A stretch of 38,784 nt of DNA from Frankia nepalensis (GTDB lineage: Bacteria > Actinomycetota > Actinomycetes > Frankiales > Frankiaceae): the NCBI RefSeq assembly GCF_016786325.1, contig NZ_JADWYU010000124.1:1809-40592 (forward strand), read 5' to 3'. The notes beneath the pieces are model-generated. The model was given only the letters and a program-made list of their open reading frames with translations, did no database searches and was not told where the DNA came from. Both the position numbers and the translations under genes were made by a program. Shown piece by piece: positions 1 through 8,568 of the stretch. Each line of letters starts with the position of its first letter. Position 1 is the first letter of the stretch.

Positions 1-630
1 CGAGGTTGGACGCCGAGCCCAGGGTGTCGGGGTGGTCGTCGCCCAGGACTCGCCGCCGGCGGGCCAGGGTGTCCTCGGCCAGGGTCCGGGCGGCCTGGTG
101 GTCGCCGAGGTTGGCCAGCCGGAGGGCGAGGTTGGACGCCGAGCCCAGGGTGTCGGGGTGGTCGTCGCCCAGGACTCGCCGCCGGCGGGCCAGGGTGTCC
201 TCGTCCAGGGTCCGGGCGGCTGGCAGGTCGCCGAGGTCGGCCAGCCGGTTGGCGAGGCTGTTCGCGGAGGCCAGGGTGTCGGGGTGGTCGTCGCCCAGCA
301 CCCGCCGGTAGCTGGTCAGGGTGTCCTCGGCCAGGGTCCGGGCGGCCTGGTGGTCGCCGAGGGCGGCCAGCCGGAGGGCGAGGTTGCCCGCCGAGGCCAG
401 GGTGTCGTGGTGGTCGTCGCCCAGCAGCCGCCGGCGGCGGGCCAGGGTGTCCTCAGTCAGGGTCCGGGCGGCCTGGTGGTCGCCGAGGGCGGCCAGCGTG
501 GCGGCGAGGGTGGTGGTGATGCTCTGACTGTGGGGGTGGTCGTCGCCGAGGGTGGCGGCCCAGCGGGTGCGGGTGGTCGCGGCCAGGGTGCGGGCAGTGT
601 GGTATTGGCCGGCGCGGTAGAGGTACCAGC
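1..630 (-). repeat. 126-bp tandem repeats encoding TPR units
   Basis: Five consecutive units begin with a cgagg-type junction at 1, 127, 253, 379 and 505, an exact 126-bp period equal to 42 codons. The first two units are almost identical at DNA level and the later ones diverge gradually. The repeat lies inside the TIR-NB-ARC-TPR gene and codes for its C-terminal TPR helices. The array probably continues beyond the window. Confidence 0.9.
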
Positions 631-2278
631 AGGTGCGCTCCAGCAGCCGGCGGAAACCGGCGGGTTCGGGGAGCCCGGGTTGGCTGGCCAGGTGGTGGGC
701 GGTGGTGGTGACGTGTGGGGTGAGGGCGGCATAGGCCGGCCAGGCGGCGGGGTCGTCGGTGTCGCCGGGGGTGGCGGTGGCGAGCAGGTCCAGCGCGCCG
801 GCCAGGGCGGTGCGCTGCTGGTCGTCGGTGAGGCGGGCCCGCAGTAGCGCGGCGACGAGGCGGTGCACCTGGAGGGTGGTGCCGGTGTGGCGGGCGAGTG
901 CGAGCCGGCTGATCGCCTCGAGCGTGCGGGCCAGGGTGTACGGGTCGCCGGCGGCGAACCGGCCGGCCGGGGTCGGTGTGGCGGCGGCCGGTGTGGGGGT
1001 CAGTGGGATCGGTTCGGGCGCGAGGAACGCCAGCTGGTCGAGGAGCTCGGCGGCGGCCGGCTGGTCGGTGCCCAGTTGGGTGCGGGCGGTGGTGACGGTC
1101 GCGGCCAGGCCGGGATGGTGCAGGGTCTGTTCGGCCAGCAGCAGCTGCGGCTGGGCGGCCAGCAGATCCAAATAGTCGGCCGGGCTGATCCCGGTCTGCA
1201 GGAACGCCCCGGCCTGGTCGACCGCCAGGGGCAGGTCCCCGACCGCTTCGGCGATCTGGTCGGCCTCGGTGTCGGGAAGGCTGGGAACGTGGCGGCGCAG
1301 CAGGGCGACCGACTCGGCGCGGGCGAATTCGCCGACCTCGACCAGGTCCACGCCGACGCGGCGGACCGCGGGGTCGCGGCTCGTCACCAGCAGCCGGCCG
1401 CCCGGTGGGGGCAGCATCCGGTGCAAGGTGGCCGGGTCGGGGATGTTGTCGTAGATCAGCAGCCAGTCGTCGCGGCGCCCGAGCTCGACCAGTGCCGCCC
1501 CCGCCCGCTCGGGCGTGTCCCCGGTGGCGACGCCAAGTGCGCTGGCCAGGGCGGCCAGGCCAGCGGTCAACGTGACCGGGGTTTCCGCGTCGACCCACCA
1601 GATCAGCTGGTAGTCGGCGGCATACCGCCAGGCGAACTCCAACCCAAGCTGCGACTTGCCGACCCCGCCGGCGCCTTGGAGCGCGGCGATCGCGACCCGC
1701 CCGGACCCGGCGGTCAGCTGGCCGCGTAGTCCGTCGAGCAGGCTGTCGCGGCCGGTGAACAGCAGGTTGCGCGGCGGCACGTTCGACACCGGCGGCAGCC
1801 GGCCCGGGAACACCGCCGCCACGGGGGACGCTGCCACGGCGGCGGCGCCGGGAAAGCCGCTCGACACCCGGGCCGGGCGGGCCAGGCCGACCGCCTCCAA
1901 CAGCCGCCGCCGCGCGGCCGCCTCGTCCACGTCGAACAGGTCCCGGTAGGCGATCGTCGCCAGCACCGCCGGGATCGCACACTTCTCCACGCGCAGCGGG
2001 GTCAACGTCCGCCCGCCCAGCGCCCCAGTCCACTCCTGCGTGCACCAGTGCGAGGCGAAATAGGACGCCGAGCAGACCGCGACCGTCCGGGCGGCCCGCT
2101 CCATCTGGGCGCTGATCCAGGTCACGAAGTTCTCCCCCGCCGGAGAGTCCCACGCCTGCACCACCACCGAGCGGCCCTCGGCCTCCAGCACCTCGGCGAC
2201 CCATGTCGCCCACGCCTCATCCGCCCCCGTGTACGAGACGAAGAAATCCACCGACCCGCCCGAAACCCCCGCGCCCAT
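1..2278 (-). CDS. TIR-NB-ARC-TPR protein (3' end outside the window)
   Basis: The frame reads from ATG at 2278 to the window edge without a stop (759 codons seen). Residues about 9-130 form a TIR domain: a DFFVSYTGADEAW start and a SYFASHWCTQEW segment whose Glu82 sits where NADase TIR domains keep their catalytic Glu. A STAND/NB-ARC ATPase follows, with an FTGR entry motif, P-loop GAGGVGKS near residue 200, a LLIYDN Walker B-like stretch, LLVTSRD and a GDLPLAVDQAG motif. From about residue 545 there are 42-residue TPR units of the LGDDHPDTLASA type. Bacterial proteins of this build are candidate anti-invader sensors in which the TPRs sense, the STAND module oligomerises and the TIR consumes NAD+. 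That role is inferred here. No strong Shine-Dalgarno sequence precedes the ATG. The gene lies on the island side of a tRNA remnant. Its NB-ARC-TPR half resembles those of the two FxsT-like proteins in this window. Confidence 0.88.
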   Translation of the reverse strand, partial: MGAGVSGGSVDFFVSYTGADEAWATWVAEVLEAEGRSVVVQAWDSPAGENFVTWISAQMERAARTVAVCSASYFASHWCTQEWTGALGGRTLTPLRVEKCAIPAVLATIAYRDLFDVDEAAARRRLLEAVGLARPARVSSGFPGAAAVAASPVAAVFPGRLPPVSNVPPRNLLFTGRDSLLDGLRGQLTAGSGRVAIAALQGAGGVGKSQLGLEFAWRYAADYQLIWWVDAETPVTLTAGLAALASALGVATGDTPERAGAALVELGRRDDWLLIYDNIPDPATLHRMLPPPGGRLLVTSRDPAVRRVGVDLVEVGEFARAESVALLRRHVPSLPDTEADQIAEAVGDLPLAVDQAGAFLQTGISPADYLDLLAAQPQLLLAEQTLHHPGLAATVTTARTQLGTDQPAAAELLDQLAFLAPEPIPLTPTPAAATPTPAGRFAAGDPYTLARTLEAISRLALARHTGTTLQVHRLVAALLRARLTDDQQRTALAGALDLLATATPGDTDDPAAWPAYAALTPHVTTTAHHLASQPGLPEPAGFRRLLERTCWYLYRAGQYHTARTLAATTRTRWAATLGDDHPHSQSITTTLAATLAALGDHQAARTLTEDTLARRRRLLGDDHHDTLASAGNLALRLAALGDHQAARTLAEDTLTSYRRVLGDDHPDTLASANSLANRLADLGDLPAARTLDEDTLARRRRVLGDDHPDTLGSASNLALRLANLGDHQAARTLAEDTLARRRRVLGDDHPDTLGSASNL

Positions 2279-2600
2279 AGCCGCACAGGATGCCAGCCCA
2301 CCACCTTCCGTCACAGAAGGACCACGTCCCCAAGCCGGCGAGGCAGACCCAGGCAGACAAACTGAGACGCGGAATCCGCCCTTCTCGCGCACTGGAAACC
2401 AGGGCGAGCGGATACCCGGACGACGCTTGACGTAGCTCAGCTGCCCCCGGCCTCGGCCGCAACCACGACGCCGGCCGCGTCACGGGCTGGTCGTGGATCA
2501 AGAGCCGTTGGCGGATCTTGCACGGTCGAGAACCCGGCGGTAGAGACAAGCCCGCCGGAACACCGAAGGGATCACGCTCGCCCCGGCCGTGGGGTCTGGC
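2279..2600. other. Intergenic stretch, no gene recognised
   Basis: This lies between the start of the TIR-NB-ARC-TPR gene and the stop of the small hypothetical gene on the same strand. Open frames here are GC-driven, and I recognise no promoter consensus or stem-loop. Confidence 0.4.
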
Positions 2601-2978
2601 TCAGCCCTCCTCGTCCGGAGGCGGCGCGGGCGCGAACTGCACCGCGACGCCGTCGCGCAGCATCCAGAGACGGAAGTACTCCTGCTCCTGGTCCTGGATG
2701 AACAGCTGCGCGGCCCATGGCTCGCGCCATGGTGTTGATTGGAAGCGGTCGACAATCGCGCCGATGTCGGCGTGGTTGGTGGCGCCAGCCCAGAGCACCG
2801 CTTCGGGGTTCTTCCACCCTCCCCATGGTCCGTCAGGCCAGGCGATCGGCCGCAGGAAGCCGACACCCGTGCCGCCTGGGGGCCGCCCCGGTTCTTCGCG
2901 CCACGGCGCACTGGCCCGCAACCACTCGCTGAACGCAAAGAGGTTCGGCGGGTCTTCTCCGAACGAGACCGAGACCAT
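2601..2978 (-). CDS. Hypothetical protein, about 125 aa
   Basis: I do not recognise the family. The C-terminal 125 residues of this frame have normal globular composition, rich in Trp and Pro with phrases such as FAFSEWLRASAPW, IAWPDGPWGGWKNPE and QDQEQEYFRLWML. The frame upstream becomes Arg/Ala-rich and looks non-coding. I therefore place the start at the ATG at 2978. The ATG at 2999 is an alternative, and neither has a convincing ribosome binding site. No signal peptide or membrane segment is visible. It is transcribed in the same direction as the TIR-NB-ARC-TPR gene, about 320 bases upstream of it, and belongs to the same presumed island. Confidence 0.5.
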   Translation of the reverse strand: MVSVSFGEDPPNLFAFSEWLRASAPWREEPGRPPGGTGVGFLRPIAWPDGPWGGWKNPEAVLWAGATNHADIGAIVDRFQSTPWREPWAAQLFIQDQEQEYFRLWMLRDGVAVQFAPAPPPDEEG

Positions 2979-3438
2979 GACGTTGGCTACCCAGGACATG
3001 ACGTTGATCGTGGCAGCAAGGCCAGCCCAGCCGTCGCGCGCTGCACGTGCCACGCACGGGCAGGACCCGACGGCCCGCCGTGCAGCCGCCTGCGCGCGGC
3101 GCTGGCGCGCCGTGCTCGGCGGGCGCGTCGGCCGCCACCCACCCGCGCGCGTCGGAGCGGCGCACCACGCCAGAGGGCACGGGTACAGCACGGAAGTACA
3201 GCAACCGGCCCGCCGACGGCCGATCGAGACCACACCCGGGCCAACGGCATGTTGCCCGGTTCGCCCTGCTCTGGCCATCGTGCGGGTAGTTCGGGACGAA
3301 GGGCGCCGCGCCCTGACCACGAAATCTGGGACCAGGCTGGGACCGCACGCTGCGCGCGTGAGCGAACCCGAGCGGGAGCGCGGCACGGACGGCACGCCCA
3401 AACCGCTCATGACGTGCGAAAACGACCGGACCACGGAT
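2979..3438. other. Non-coding island edge
   Basis: Every open frame in this stretch has the Arg/Ala/Pro-rich composition expected from random GC-rich sequence. I see no gene, no integrase and no repeat. The stretch ends at the tRNA remnant. It may hold decayed coding DNA that I cannot identify. Confidence 0.35.
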
Positions 3439-3483
3439 CTGGAGGTCTAGGGGTCGCAGGTTCAAATCCTGTCGTCCCGACCA
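3439..3483 (+). other. 3' half of a tRNA-Pro-like gene; probable attachment site
   Basis: The stretch reads like a tRNA from the anticodon loop to CCA: a loop-like ctggagg, a tctag 3' anticodon-stem strand, a gggtc variable loop, a complete T arm (GCAGG-TTCAAAT-CCTGT), an acceptor strand CGTCCCG, then A and CCA. The T arm and acceptor end resemble actinobacterial tRNA-Pro, from memory. The matching 5' acceptor strand CGGGACG and a D arm are missing from the preceding 80 bases, so it is not a full tRNA. Tyrosine integrases commonly leave such a displaced 3' half at the far end of an inserted element. A terminator follows directly, so the chromosome is probably on the right and the element on the left. 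Confidence 0.6.
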
Positions 3484-3489
3484 GGCAAA

Positions 3490-3522
3490 CAGCCCCTCCG
3501 GCGATCCTCGCCGGAGGGGCTG
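3490..3522 (+). terminator. Strong hairpin terminator after the tRNA remnant
   Basis: A perfect 15-bp inverted repeat (cagcccctccggcga and its complement) encloses a 3-base loop, and a short T-containing run (gccgttt) follows. It sits seven bases after the CCA of the tRNA-Pro-like fragment, so it is probably that tRNA's original terminator. Confidence 0.8.
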
Positions 3523-3582
3523 TGCCGTTTCATGACTGGTAACGCGGCCGCCCGCCAGGAAAGCGCTCGGCCGCGCGGCCGC

Positions 3583-3975
3583 CTACTGCTCGTCCCCGTC
3601 GGCCCTGCAGACGAACCCCTTGGTGTCGGCGCCCTCGCCGCCGGCGCCACTCCCGCTGGTGACCAGGTGCTCCTCGGCGTCGGGCGGCTTCGGCAGCGCC
3701 GCGGCGTCCGCGCCGATGTGGACCTTGCCGTCCCGCGTCACCGCTATCGGCTCGCCGGGCTTGGCCTCGCCGACCAGCTCGCCGTTGTGGTAGATCTTGC
3801 CGTCCCGCGCCTCGATGGTGTCGACACCGGCACCGCCCGGGGCCGGGCAGGCCGTCGTGCCGCCGGGGGTGCCCTCGGAGCCGGGCAGCAGCCCGGCGGC
3901 GTTGGCGGCGGCGGCGCCCGAACCAGCCAACCCCAGGGCGATCGCGCTGACGACGACGATCTGGCGAACTCGCAT
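3583..3975 (-). CDS. Small secreted protein, 130 aa
   Basis: The start at 3975 is fixed by a strong upstream GGAAGGTGGGG. Residues 1-27 form a signal peptide: MRVRQ, a hydrophobic VVVSAIALGLAGSGAA core and an AANAA cleavage region. The mature part is hydrophilic and Gly-rich, with two short similar phrases (RDGKIYHNGE and RDGKVHIGAD) suggesting a small beta repeat. It has only two Cys, at about 42 and 123. I do not recognise a family. It diverges from the response-regulator gene across 132 bases that contain a palindrome, so it may be a target of that two-component system. That link is inferred from position only. Confidence 0.7.
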   Translation of the reverse strand: MRVRQIVVVSAIALGLAGSGAAAANAAGLLPGSEGTPGGTTACPAPGGAGVDTIEARDGKIYHNGELVGEAKPGEPIAVTRDGKVHIGADAAALPKPPDAEEHLVTSGSGAGGEGADTKGFVCRADGDEQ

Positions 3976-4057
3976 GTGTACCCCACCTTCCTTGGTGGCC
4001 CCCTCGTGGAGGCGGGGTCAGGCTCCCGCGCGGCGGCTGAGGGGACCCTGAACCCGG

Positions 4058-4073
4058 CTGAAGTGATCTTCAG
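4058..4073. promoter_or_regulatory. Palindrome in the divergent promoter region
   Basis: CTGAAG-tgat-CTTCAG is a perfect 6-4-6 inverted repeat. A further CTGAA lies ten bases upstream and a caggttgtcttgagg stretch follows. OmpR-family regulators often bind repeated half-sites of this size, so it is a candidate autoregulatory operator for the adjacent response regulator and the secreted-protein gene. Confidence 0.4.
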
Positions 4074-4107
4074 GTTGTCTTGAGGAGGGTTCCGGCACGC
4101 TGTCGTC

Positions 4108-4782
4108 ATGCGAGTGCTGCTGGTGGAGGACGAGAAACGGCTGGCCGGGCTGCTGCGGGGCGGACTGGCCGAGGAGGGCTTCGCGGTCGACGTCGCGCAC
4201 GACGGCCGCGAGGGCCTGTGGATGGCGACCGAGCACCGCTACGACGCGATCGTGCTCGACGTGATGCTGCCCCTGCTCAACGGGTACGCCGTGTGCCGCC
4301 GGCTGCGGGAGGCCGGCAACTGGACTCCGATCATGATGCTCACCGCGAAGGACGGCGAGTACGACGAGGCGGAGGCGCTGGACACCGGCGCGGACGACTA
4401 TCTCGCCAAGCCGTTCTCCTACGTGGTGCTGCTGGCGCGCCTGCGCGCGCTGGTGCGGCGCGGCGGGCGGGAACGGCCGGTCGTGCTCACCGCGGGCGAC
4501 CTGTCCGTGGACCCGGCGGGGCGGCGCTGCCGGCGCGGCGAGACGGAGATCGCGCTCACCCCGAAGGAGTTCGCCGTGCTGCACGCGCTCGCCCGACGGG
4601 CGGGCGAGGTCGTCTCCAAGGCCGAGCTGCTCGAGCAGGCCTGGGATTTCGCGTACGACGGCGACCCGAGCATCGTCGAGGTCTACATCAGCGCGCTGCG
4701 CCGCAAGATAGACGTCCCGTTCGGCCGGTCGAGCCTGGTGACCGTGCGGGGAGCGGGATACCGGCTGGACGGGGCGTCCTGA
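4108..4782 (+). CDS. OmpR/PhoB-family response regulator
   Basis: This is a 224-residue two-domain regulator of standard length. The receiver domain (about 1-115) has the acidic pair E7-D8, phosphoacceptor Asp51 in LDVMLP, Thr79 in MMLTAKD and Lys101 in LAKPF. The C-terminal winged helix (about 128-220) has LTPKEFAVLHAL, the recognition-helix segment VEVYISALRRKI and the wing VRGAGYRL. It should bind DNA when phosphorylated by the kinase encoded immediately downstream, whose ATG overlaps this stop (TGATG), indicating translational coupling. An aggagg-like sequence lies rather far (about 20 bases) upstream of the ATG. Confidence 0.93.
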   Translation: MRVLLVEDEKRLAGLLRGGLAEEGFAVDVAHDGREGLWMATEHRYDAIVLDVMLPLLNGYAVCRRLREAGNWTPIMMLTAKDGEYDEAEALDTGADDYLAKPFSYVVLLARLRALVRRGGRERPVVLTAGDLSVDPAGRRCRRGETEIALTPKEFAVLHALARRAGEVVSKAELLEQAWDFAYDGDPSIVEVYISALRRKIDVPFGRSSLVTVRGAGYRLDGAS

Positions 4783-6104
4783 TGCGCTGGTCGGTGCGGC
4801 TGCGCGCGACCGTCGTGGCCACCGTGACGGTCGCGCTGGCGCTCGGAGCGGCGGGCGCCGTCCTGGTCGCGGTGCTGAGGGGCAGCCTCGAGACGAGCGC
4901 CAGCCGGGAGGCGGCGCGGCGCGCGGAGGCGGCCGCGGCCGGCCTCACCCTGGTCAGCGAGGGTGGAAACCCCGGCGAGCCGGGGCCGCTCATCACCACC
5001 ACCCTCGTCTCGCCGGACCCCGACGTGCGGGTTGGTTTCGGCGGCGGCGGCCCGAGCATGTCGGTGGCCACCGGCACCGAGGCGGGCGGGGCCACCCTCG
5101 ACTGGGCGTCCGGCTACGCCACGGCCGAGCGTCTGGTCAGCACGTCGACCGGATCGGTGACCGTCCAGGCGCGTGCCTCGCTCGACCCGGCCCGCGACGC
5201 TCTGGCCCTGCTGCGCATCCTCCTGCTCACGGGCCTGCCCGGGTTGCTGCTGCTCGTCGCCGGGCTGACCTGGCTGCTGACCGGTCGGGCACTCGCCCCG
5301 GTGTCGGCGATCCGCGCGACGTTCGCCGACATCACCGCCACCGACCTGCACCGGCGGGTGCCGGTGCCACGGTCGGGCGACGAGATCGCCCGGCTGGCGC
5401 GGACGATGAACGCGACGCTCGACCGGCTGGAGCGGGCGGTCGAGCGGCACAGGCAGTTCGTCGCCGACGCGGCGCACGAGCTGCGCAGTCCGCTGTCCGT
5501 CCTGCGCACCCGGCTGGAGCTCGGCCGGCGGGAGGCGCCCAGCCTGGTCCAGGAGTCGCTCACGGACGTGGACCGGCTCCAGGAGCTGGCCGCCGACCTG
5601 CTCCTGCTCGCGAGGCTGGACGCGGGTGAGCCGCCGCGGGCCGACGAGGTGGACCTCGGCGAGGTGGCGGCCGAGGAGGCGTCGCGGCCGCGCCGGGAGG
5701 GCATCCGGATCTCCCTGGACATCGCCCCCGACATCGTCGTCGCCGGGTCGGCGTCCCACCTGCGCCGGATGGTCGGGAACCTCGTCGACAACGCCGTGCG
5801 GCACGCCGAGTCGACGGTGGCCGTGCGGGTGACGGCGCCCGCGGTCGTCCAGGTGACCGACGACGGCCCGGGGATCCCCGAGGAGCGCCGCGAGTCGGTG
5901 TTCGACCGGTTCACGCGGCTCGATGAGGCACGGGCGCGCGACGGCGGTGGCAGCGGGCTCGGTCTGGCCATCGCCAGGGACATCGCGCGGGCGCACGGCG
6001 GGACGCTGGCGGTGGCCGAGCCGGATGACGGGATGGGCGGTGCCGCGACCGGAGCCTGCCTGCGCGCCGAGCTCCCCTCCCTGACGGCCGACCGGCCGAG
6101 CTGA
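4782..6104 (+). CDS. Sensor histidine kinase partner of the response regulator
   Basis: The 440-residue kinase starts at an ATG overlapping the regulator's stop. Membrane segments lie at about 9-31 and 143-167, enclosing a roughly 110-residue extracytoplasmic region. A HAMP domain follows (about 168-222). The dimerisation domain has H-box FVADAAHELRSPL with phosphoacceptor His232. The ATPase domain has N-box NLVDNAVRHA (Asn337), G1 DDGPGIP and G2 GSGLGLAIA. All catalytic motifs look intact. The signal sensed cannot be read from the sequence. The kinase gene converges on der, with 65 bases between the stops. Confidence 0.93.
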   Translation: MRWSVRLRATVVATVTVALALGAAGAVLVAVLRGSLETSASREAARRAEAAAAGLTLVSEGGNPGEPGPLITTTLVSPDPDVRVGFGGGGPSMSVATGTEAGGATLDWASGYATAERLVSTSTGSVTVQARASLDPARDALALLRILLLTGLPGLLLLVAGLTWLLTGRALAPVSAIRATFADITATDLHRRVPVPRSGDEIARLARTMNATLDRLERAVERHRQFVADAAHELRSPLSVLRTRLELGRREAPSLVQESLTDVDRLQELAADLLLLARLDAGEPPRADEVDLGEVAAEEASRPRREGIRISLDIAPDIVVAGSASHLRRMVGNLVDNAVRHAESTVAVRVTAPAVVQVTDDGPGIPEERRESVFDRFTRLDEARARDGGGSGLGLAIARDIARAHGGTLAVAEPDDGMGGAATGACLRAELPSLTADRPS

Positions 6105-6169
6105 CGAGGCCGAAACCGCGTCGCGGCGCGCCGGGGGGCTCTGCCGACGCTCAGGGGGTGGCGGGCCGG

Positions 6170-7552
6170 TCAGCGGCCGCGGCGGCGGTCGTCGCGTTCG
6201 CGGAGGCGGATGGAGATCTCGACAGGGGAACCGACGAAGCCGAAGTCCTCGCGCAGGCGGCGCTCCAGGAAGCGGCGGTAGGCGGGCTCCAGGAATCCGG
6301 TCGCGAAGATGACGAACCGGGGCGGGCGCACTCCGGCCTGGGTGGCGAACAGGATCTTCGGGATCTTGCCGCCGCGCGGGGGCGGCGGGGTCGCGGCGAC
6401 GACCTCGCCGAGCCAGGAGTTGAGCCGGCCGGTCGGGATCCGGGTGCCCCAGCTCTCCAGCGACGTGCGCAGCGCGGGGGCGAGCTTGTCGGTCGCCCGC
6501 CCGGTGCGGGCCGAGATGTTCACCCGGGGAGCCCAGGCGACCCGGCCCAGGTCGCGCAGGATCTCCTTCTCCAGGGTGAGCCGGCGGTCCTCGTCCAGCA
6601 GGTCCCACTTGTTGAACGCGAGCACCACTGCCCGGCCGGCGTCGACGACCATCTGCACGACCCGCTGGTCCTGCTCGGTGAGCGGCTCGTCGGCGTCGAG
6701 CAGCACGATCGCCACCTCGGCGGCCTCCAGCGCGGCGGCGGTGCGCAGTGACGAGTAGTACTCGGCGCCGCTGGCCTGGCCGACCCGGCGGCGCAGGCCG
6801 GCGGTGTCGATGAACAGCCACGGCTCGCCGCCGACGGTGACCAGCTCGTCGACCGGGTCGCGGGTGGTGCCGGCGACGTCGTGGACCAGCGAGCGCTCCT
6901 CGCCGGCGAGCCGGTTGAGCAGGCTGGACTTGCCGACGTTGGGCCGGCCGACGAGCGCGACCCGGCGCGGCCCGTCCTCCTGTTCGAAGCGCTCCGGCGG
7001 CGCCTCGGGCAGCGCGGCGAGCACGGCGTCGAGCAGGTCGCCGCTGCCGCGGCCGTGCAGCGCCGAGACCGGGTACGGCTCGCCCAGCCCCAGGCCCCAC
7101 AGCGCCGCCGTGTCGGCCTCCAGCCGCTGGTCGTCGACCTTGTTCGCGGCGAGCACCACCGGGCGGCCTGAGCGGTGCAGCACCCGGGCGACGGCCTCGT
7201 CGGCGTCGGTCGCGCCCACGGTGGCGTCGACGACGAACAGCACGGCGTCGGCGGTGGCGAGCGCCGACTGGGCCTGCGCCGAGACGCGGGCCGCCAGGCC
7301 CTTCGCGTCGGGCTCCCACCCGCCGGTGTCGACCAGGGTGAACCGCCGCCCGCTCCACGTCGCGTCGTAGGCGACCCGGTCACGGGTGACGCCGGGGACG
7401 TCCTCGACGACCGCGGCCCGCCGGCCCAGAATCCGGTTGACCAGCGTCGACTTGCCCACGTTGGGCCGGCCGACGACGGCGAGCACGGGCTGGCCCCCGG
7501 ACGCGGTGCCCGTCTCCGGGCGGTCCTGGCTGGCGCTGTCCTGTGTCTTCAC
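6170..7552 (-). CDS. der: Ribosome biogenesis GTPase Der (EngA)
   Basis: Der has two tandem GTPase domains and acts late in 50S subunit assembly. Both are visible: G1 GRPNVGKST at residues 28-36 with DTGGWE and NKVD, and a second G1 GRPNVGKSS at about 202-210 with DTAGLRRR and NKWD. A C-terminal KH-like region (about 375-455) contains [10 protein letters not shown] and [12 protein letters not shown]. The GTG at 7552 is preceded by AGGAAG and gives a 460-residue protein of normal length. It is the last gene of the scpA-to-der series, downstream of plsC. Confidence 0.96.
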   Translation of the reverse strand: MKTQDSASQDRPETGTASGGQPVLAVVGRPNVGKSTLVNRILGRRAAVVEDVPGVTRDRVAYDATWSGRRFTLVDTGGWEPDAKGLAARVSAQAQSALATADAVLFVVDATVGATDADEAVARVLHRSGRPVVLAANKVDDQRLEADTAALWGLGLGEPYPVSALHGRGSGDLLDAVLAALPEAPPERFEQEDGPRRVALVGRPNVGKSSLLNRLAGEERSLVHDVAGTTRDPVDELVTVGGEPWLFIDTAGLRRRVGQASGAEYYSSLRTAAALEAAEVAIVLLDADEPLTEQDQRVVQMVVDAGRAVVLAFNKWDLLDEDRRLTLEKEILRDLGRVAWAPRVNISARTGRATDKLAPALRTSLESWGTRIPTGRLNSWLGEVVAATPPPPRGGKIPKILFATQAGVRPPRFVIFATGFLEPAYRRFLERRLREDFGFVGSPVEISIRLRERDDRRRGR

Positions 7553-7659
7553 CGTCGTACGACTTCCTGTAGGTGCTGCGTGGGTAGTTCCGGCGTTTCC
7601 GAGGGTATCCGGCCGCGCCGACGACGCGGCGGCCTCGGCCGGGGGCCGGGGCCGCCGGC

Positions 7660-8568
7660 CTAGTCGGTGGTGGTGGCTCGGGCGGTGGTCAGGTGGTCGG
7701 CCAGCCGGACCCGGATGTCCTCGGCGACCGCGGCCAGCGCCTTGCGGGAGCGAGGGTTGGCCGGGATCTCGACGGCGAACGGCTCGCCGAACACGACCCG
7801 CACCCGCGCCGACCGCCTCGGCCAGCGCGCCCCCTTCGGCAGCGCGTCCCCCGTGCCGAGGCAGGCCACCGGCAGCACCCGGCAGCGTCCGTGCACCGCC
7901 AGGTAGGCGATGCCGTGCTGCACGGCGGCCATCTCGCCGCTGCCCCGGGTGCCCTCGGGGAACACGCCGATCGCGTTGCCCCGGGCGAGCTCGTCGAGCG
8001 CCGTGTGCAGGGCGACCCGGTCGGCCTTGCCCCGGTCGATCGGGATCTGCCCGACGAGGCGCAGCAGCCAGCCGACGATGCCCTTGTACATCTCGACCTT
8101 GGTCAGGCAGCGGACCGTGCGCGGCGACTCGATGACGACCAGCGGCCCGTCGAGCCAGCTCGAGTGGTTGCCGGCGAAGATCAGCGGCTCGCCCCTCGGG
8201 ACACGCTCGACGCCATCCAACGTGATCCGCATCACCACATGGTTCAGCCACCAGCGCACGGGCGGCTTGAGCACCCGATGCAGGATGTCGTTGTAGGGCG
8301 TCGACTCGGCGCCGCGGTGCGCGGGCTGCCTGGCGGCGGCCACGGGGGCCTTCGCCCCGCCCCCGGCGGCCACGGGCAGGGCCGCCGGCGCCGGCTCGAC
8401 GACCGTCACCGTCGACTCCGCGGCCAGGCGCTGCGTGAGCGCCGCCGGCTCCGCCGCTGCCGACTCCGCCGCCGGCCGCTCCGCGACCGGTCCGGCCGGG
8501 GCGGTCGACGGCTCGGCGGCGGGCTCGGTGCCCGCGCCCGCGCCCGGCGCCTGGTCGGCGGTCGTCAT
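7660..8568 (-). CDS. 1-acyl-sn-glycerol-3-phosphate acyltransferase (PlsC family)
   Basis: This enzyme should transfer an acyl chain to lysophosphatidic acid at the membrane during phospholipid synthesis. The catalytic HX4D motif is NHSSWLD (His135-Asp140), followed by IPIDRG and FPEGTR (203-208). The first 85 residues are a low-complexity Ala/Pro/Glu tail absent from typical homologues. The ATG at 8568 overlaps the cmk stop (ATGA), so the genes are translationally coupled. Fusion or coupling of cmk with a PlsC-type gene is common in actinobacteria. Confidence 0.92.
   Translation of the reverse strand: MTTADQAPGAGAGTEPAAEPSTAPAGPVAERPAAESAAAEPAALTQRLAAESTVTVVEPAPAALPVAAGGGAKAPVAAARQPAHRGAESTPYNDILHRVLKPPVRWWLNHVVMRITLDGVERVPRGEPLIFAGNHSSWLDGPLVVIESPRTVRCLTKVEMYKGIVGWLLRLVGQIPIDRGKADRVALHTALDELARGNAIGVFPEGTRGSGEMAAVQHGIAYLAVHGRCRVLPVACLGTGDALPKGARWPRRSARVRVVFGEPFAVEIPANPRSRKALAAVAEDIRVRLADHLTTARATTTD

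Noticed and set aside
1-630. Tandem repeats as a possible CRISPR array
   Set aside because: The units are contiguous 126-bp coding repeats without unique spacers, and they translate into TPRs.
453-2213. 586-codon minus-strand open frame over the start of the window
   Set aside because: It is Arg/Pro-rich with no motif. The neighbouring frame from 2278 encodes clear TIR, NB-ARC and TPR motifs.
2833-3465. 210-codon minus-strand frame as a gene
   Set aside because: It overlaps the tRNA remnant, is rich in Arg, Cys and Pro, and competes with the more protein-like frame at 2601-2978.
3400-3483. Complete tRNA gene
   Set aside because: No 5' acceptor strand CGGGACG and no D arm precede the T arm within a tRNA length, so only a 3' half is supported.
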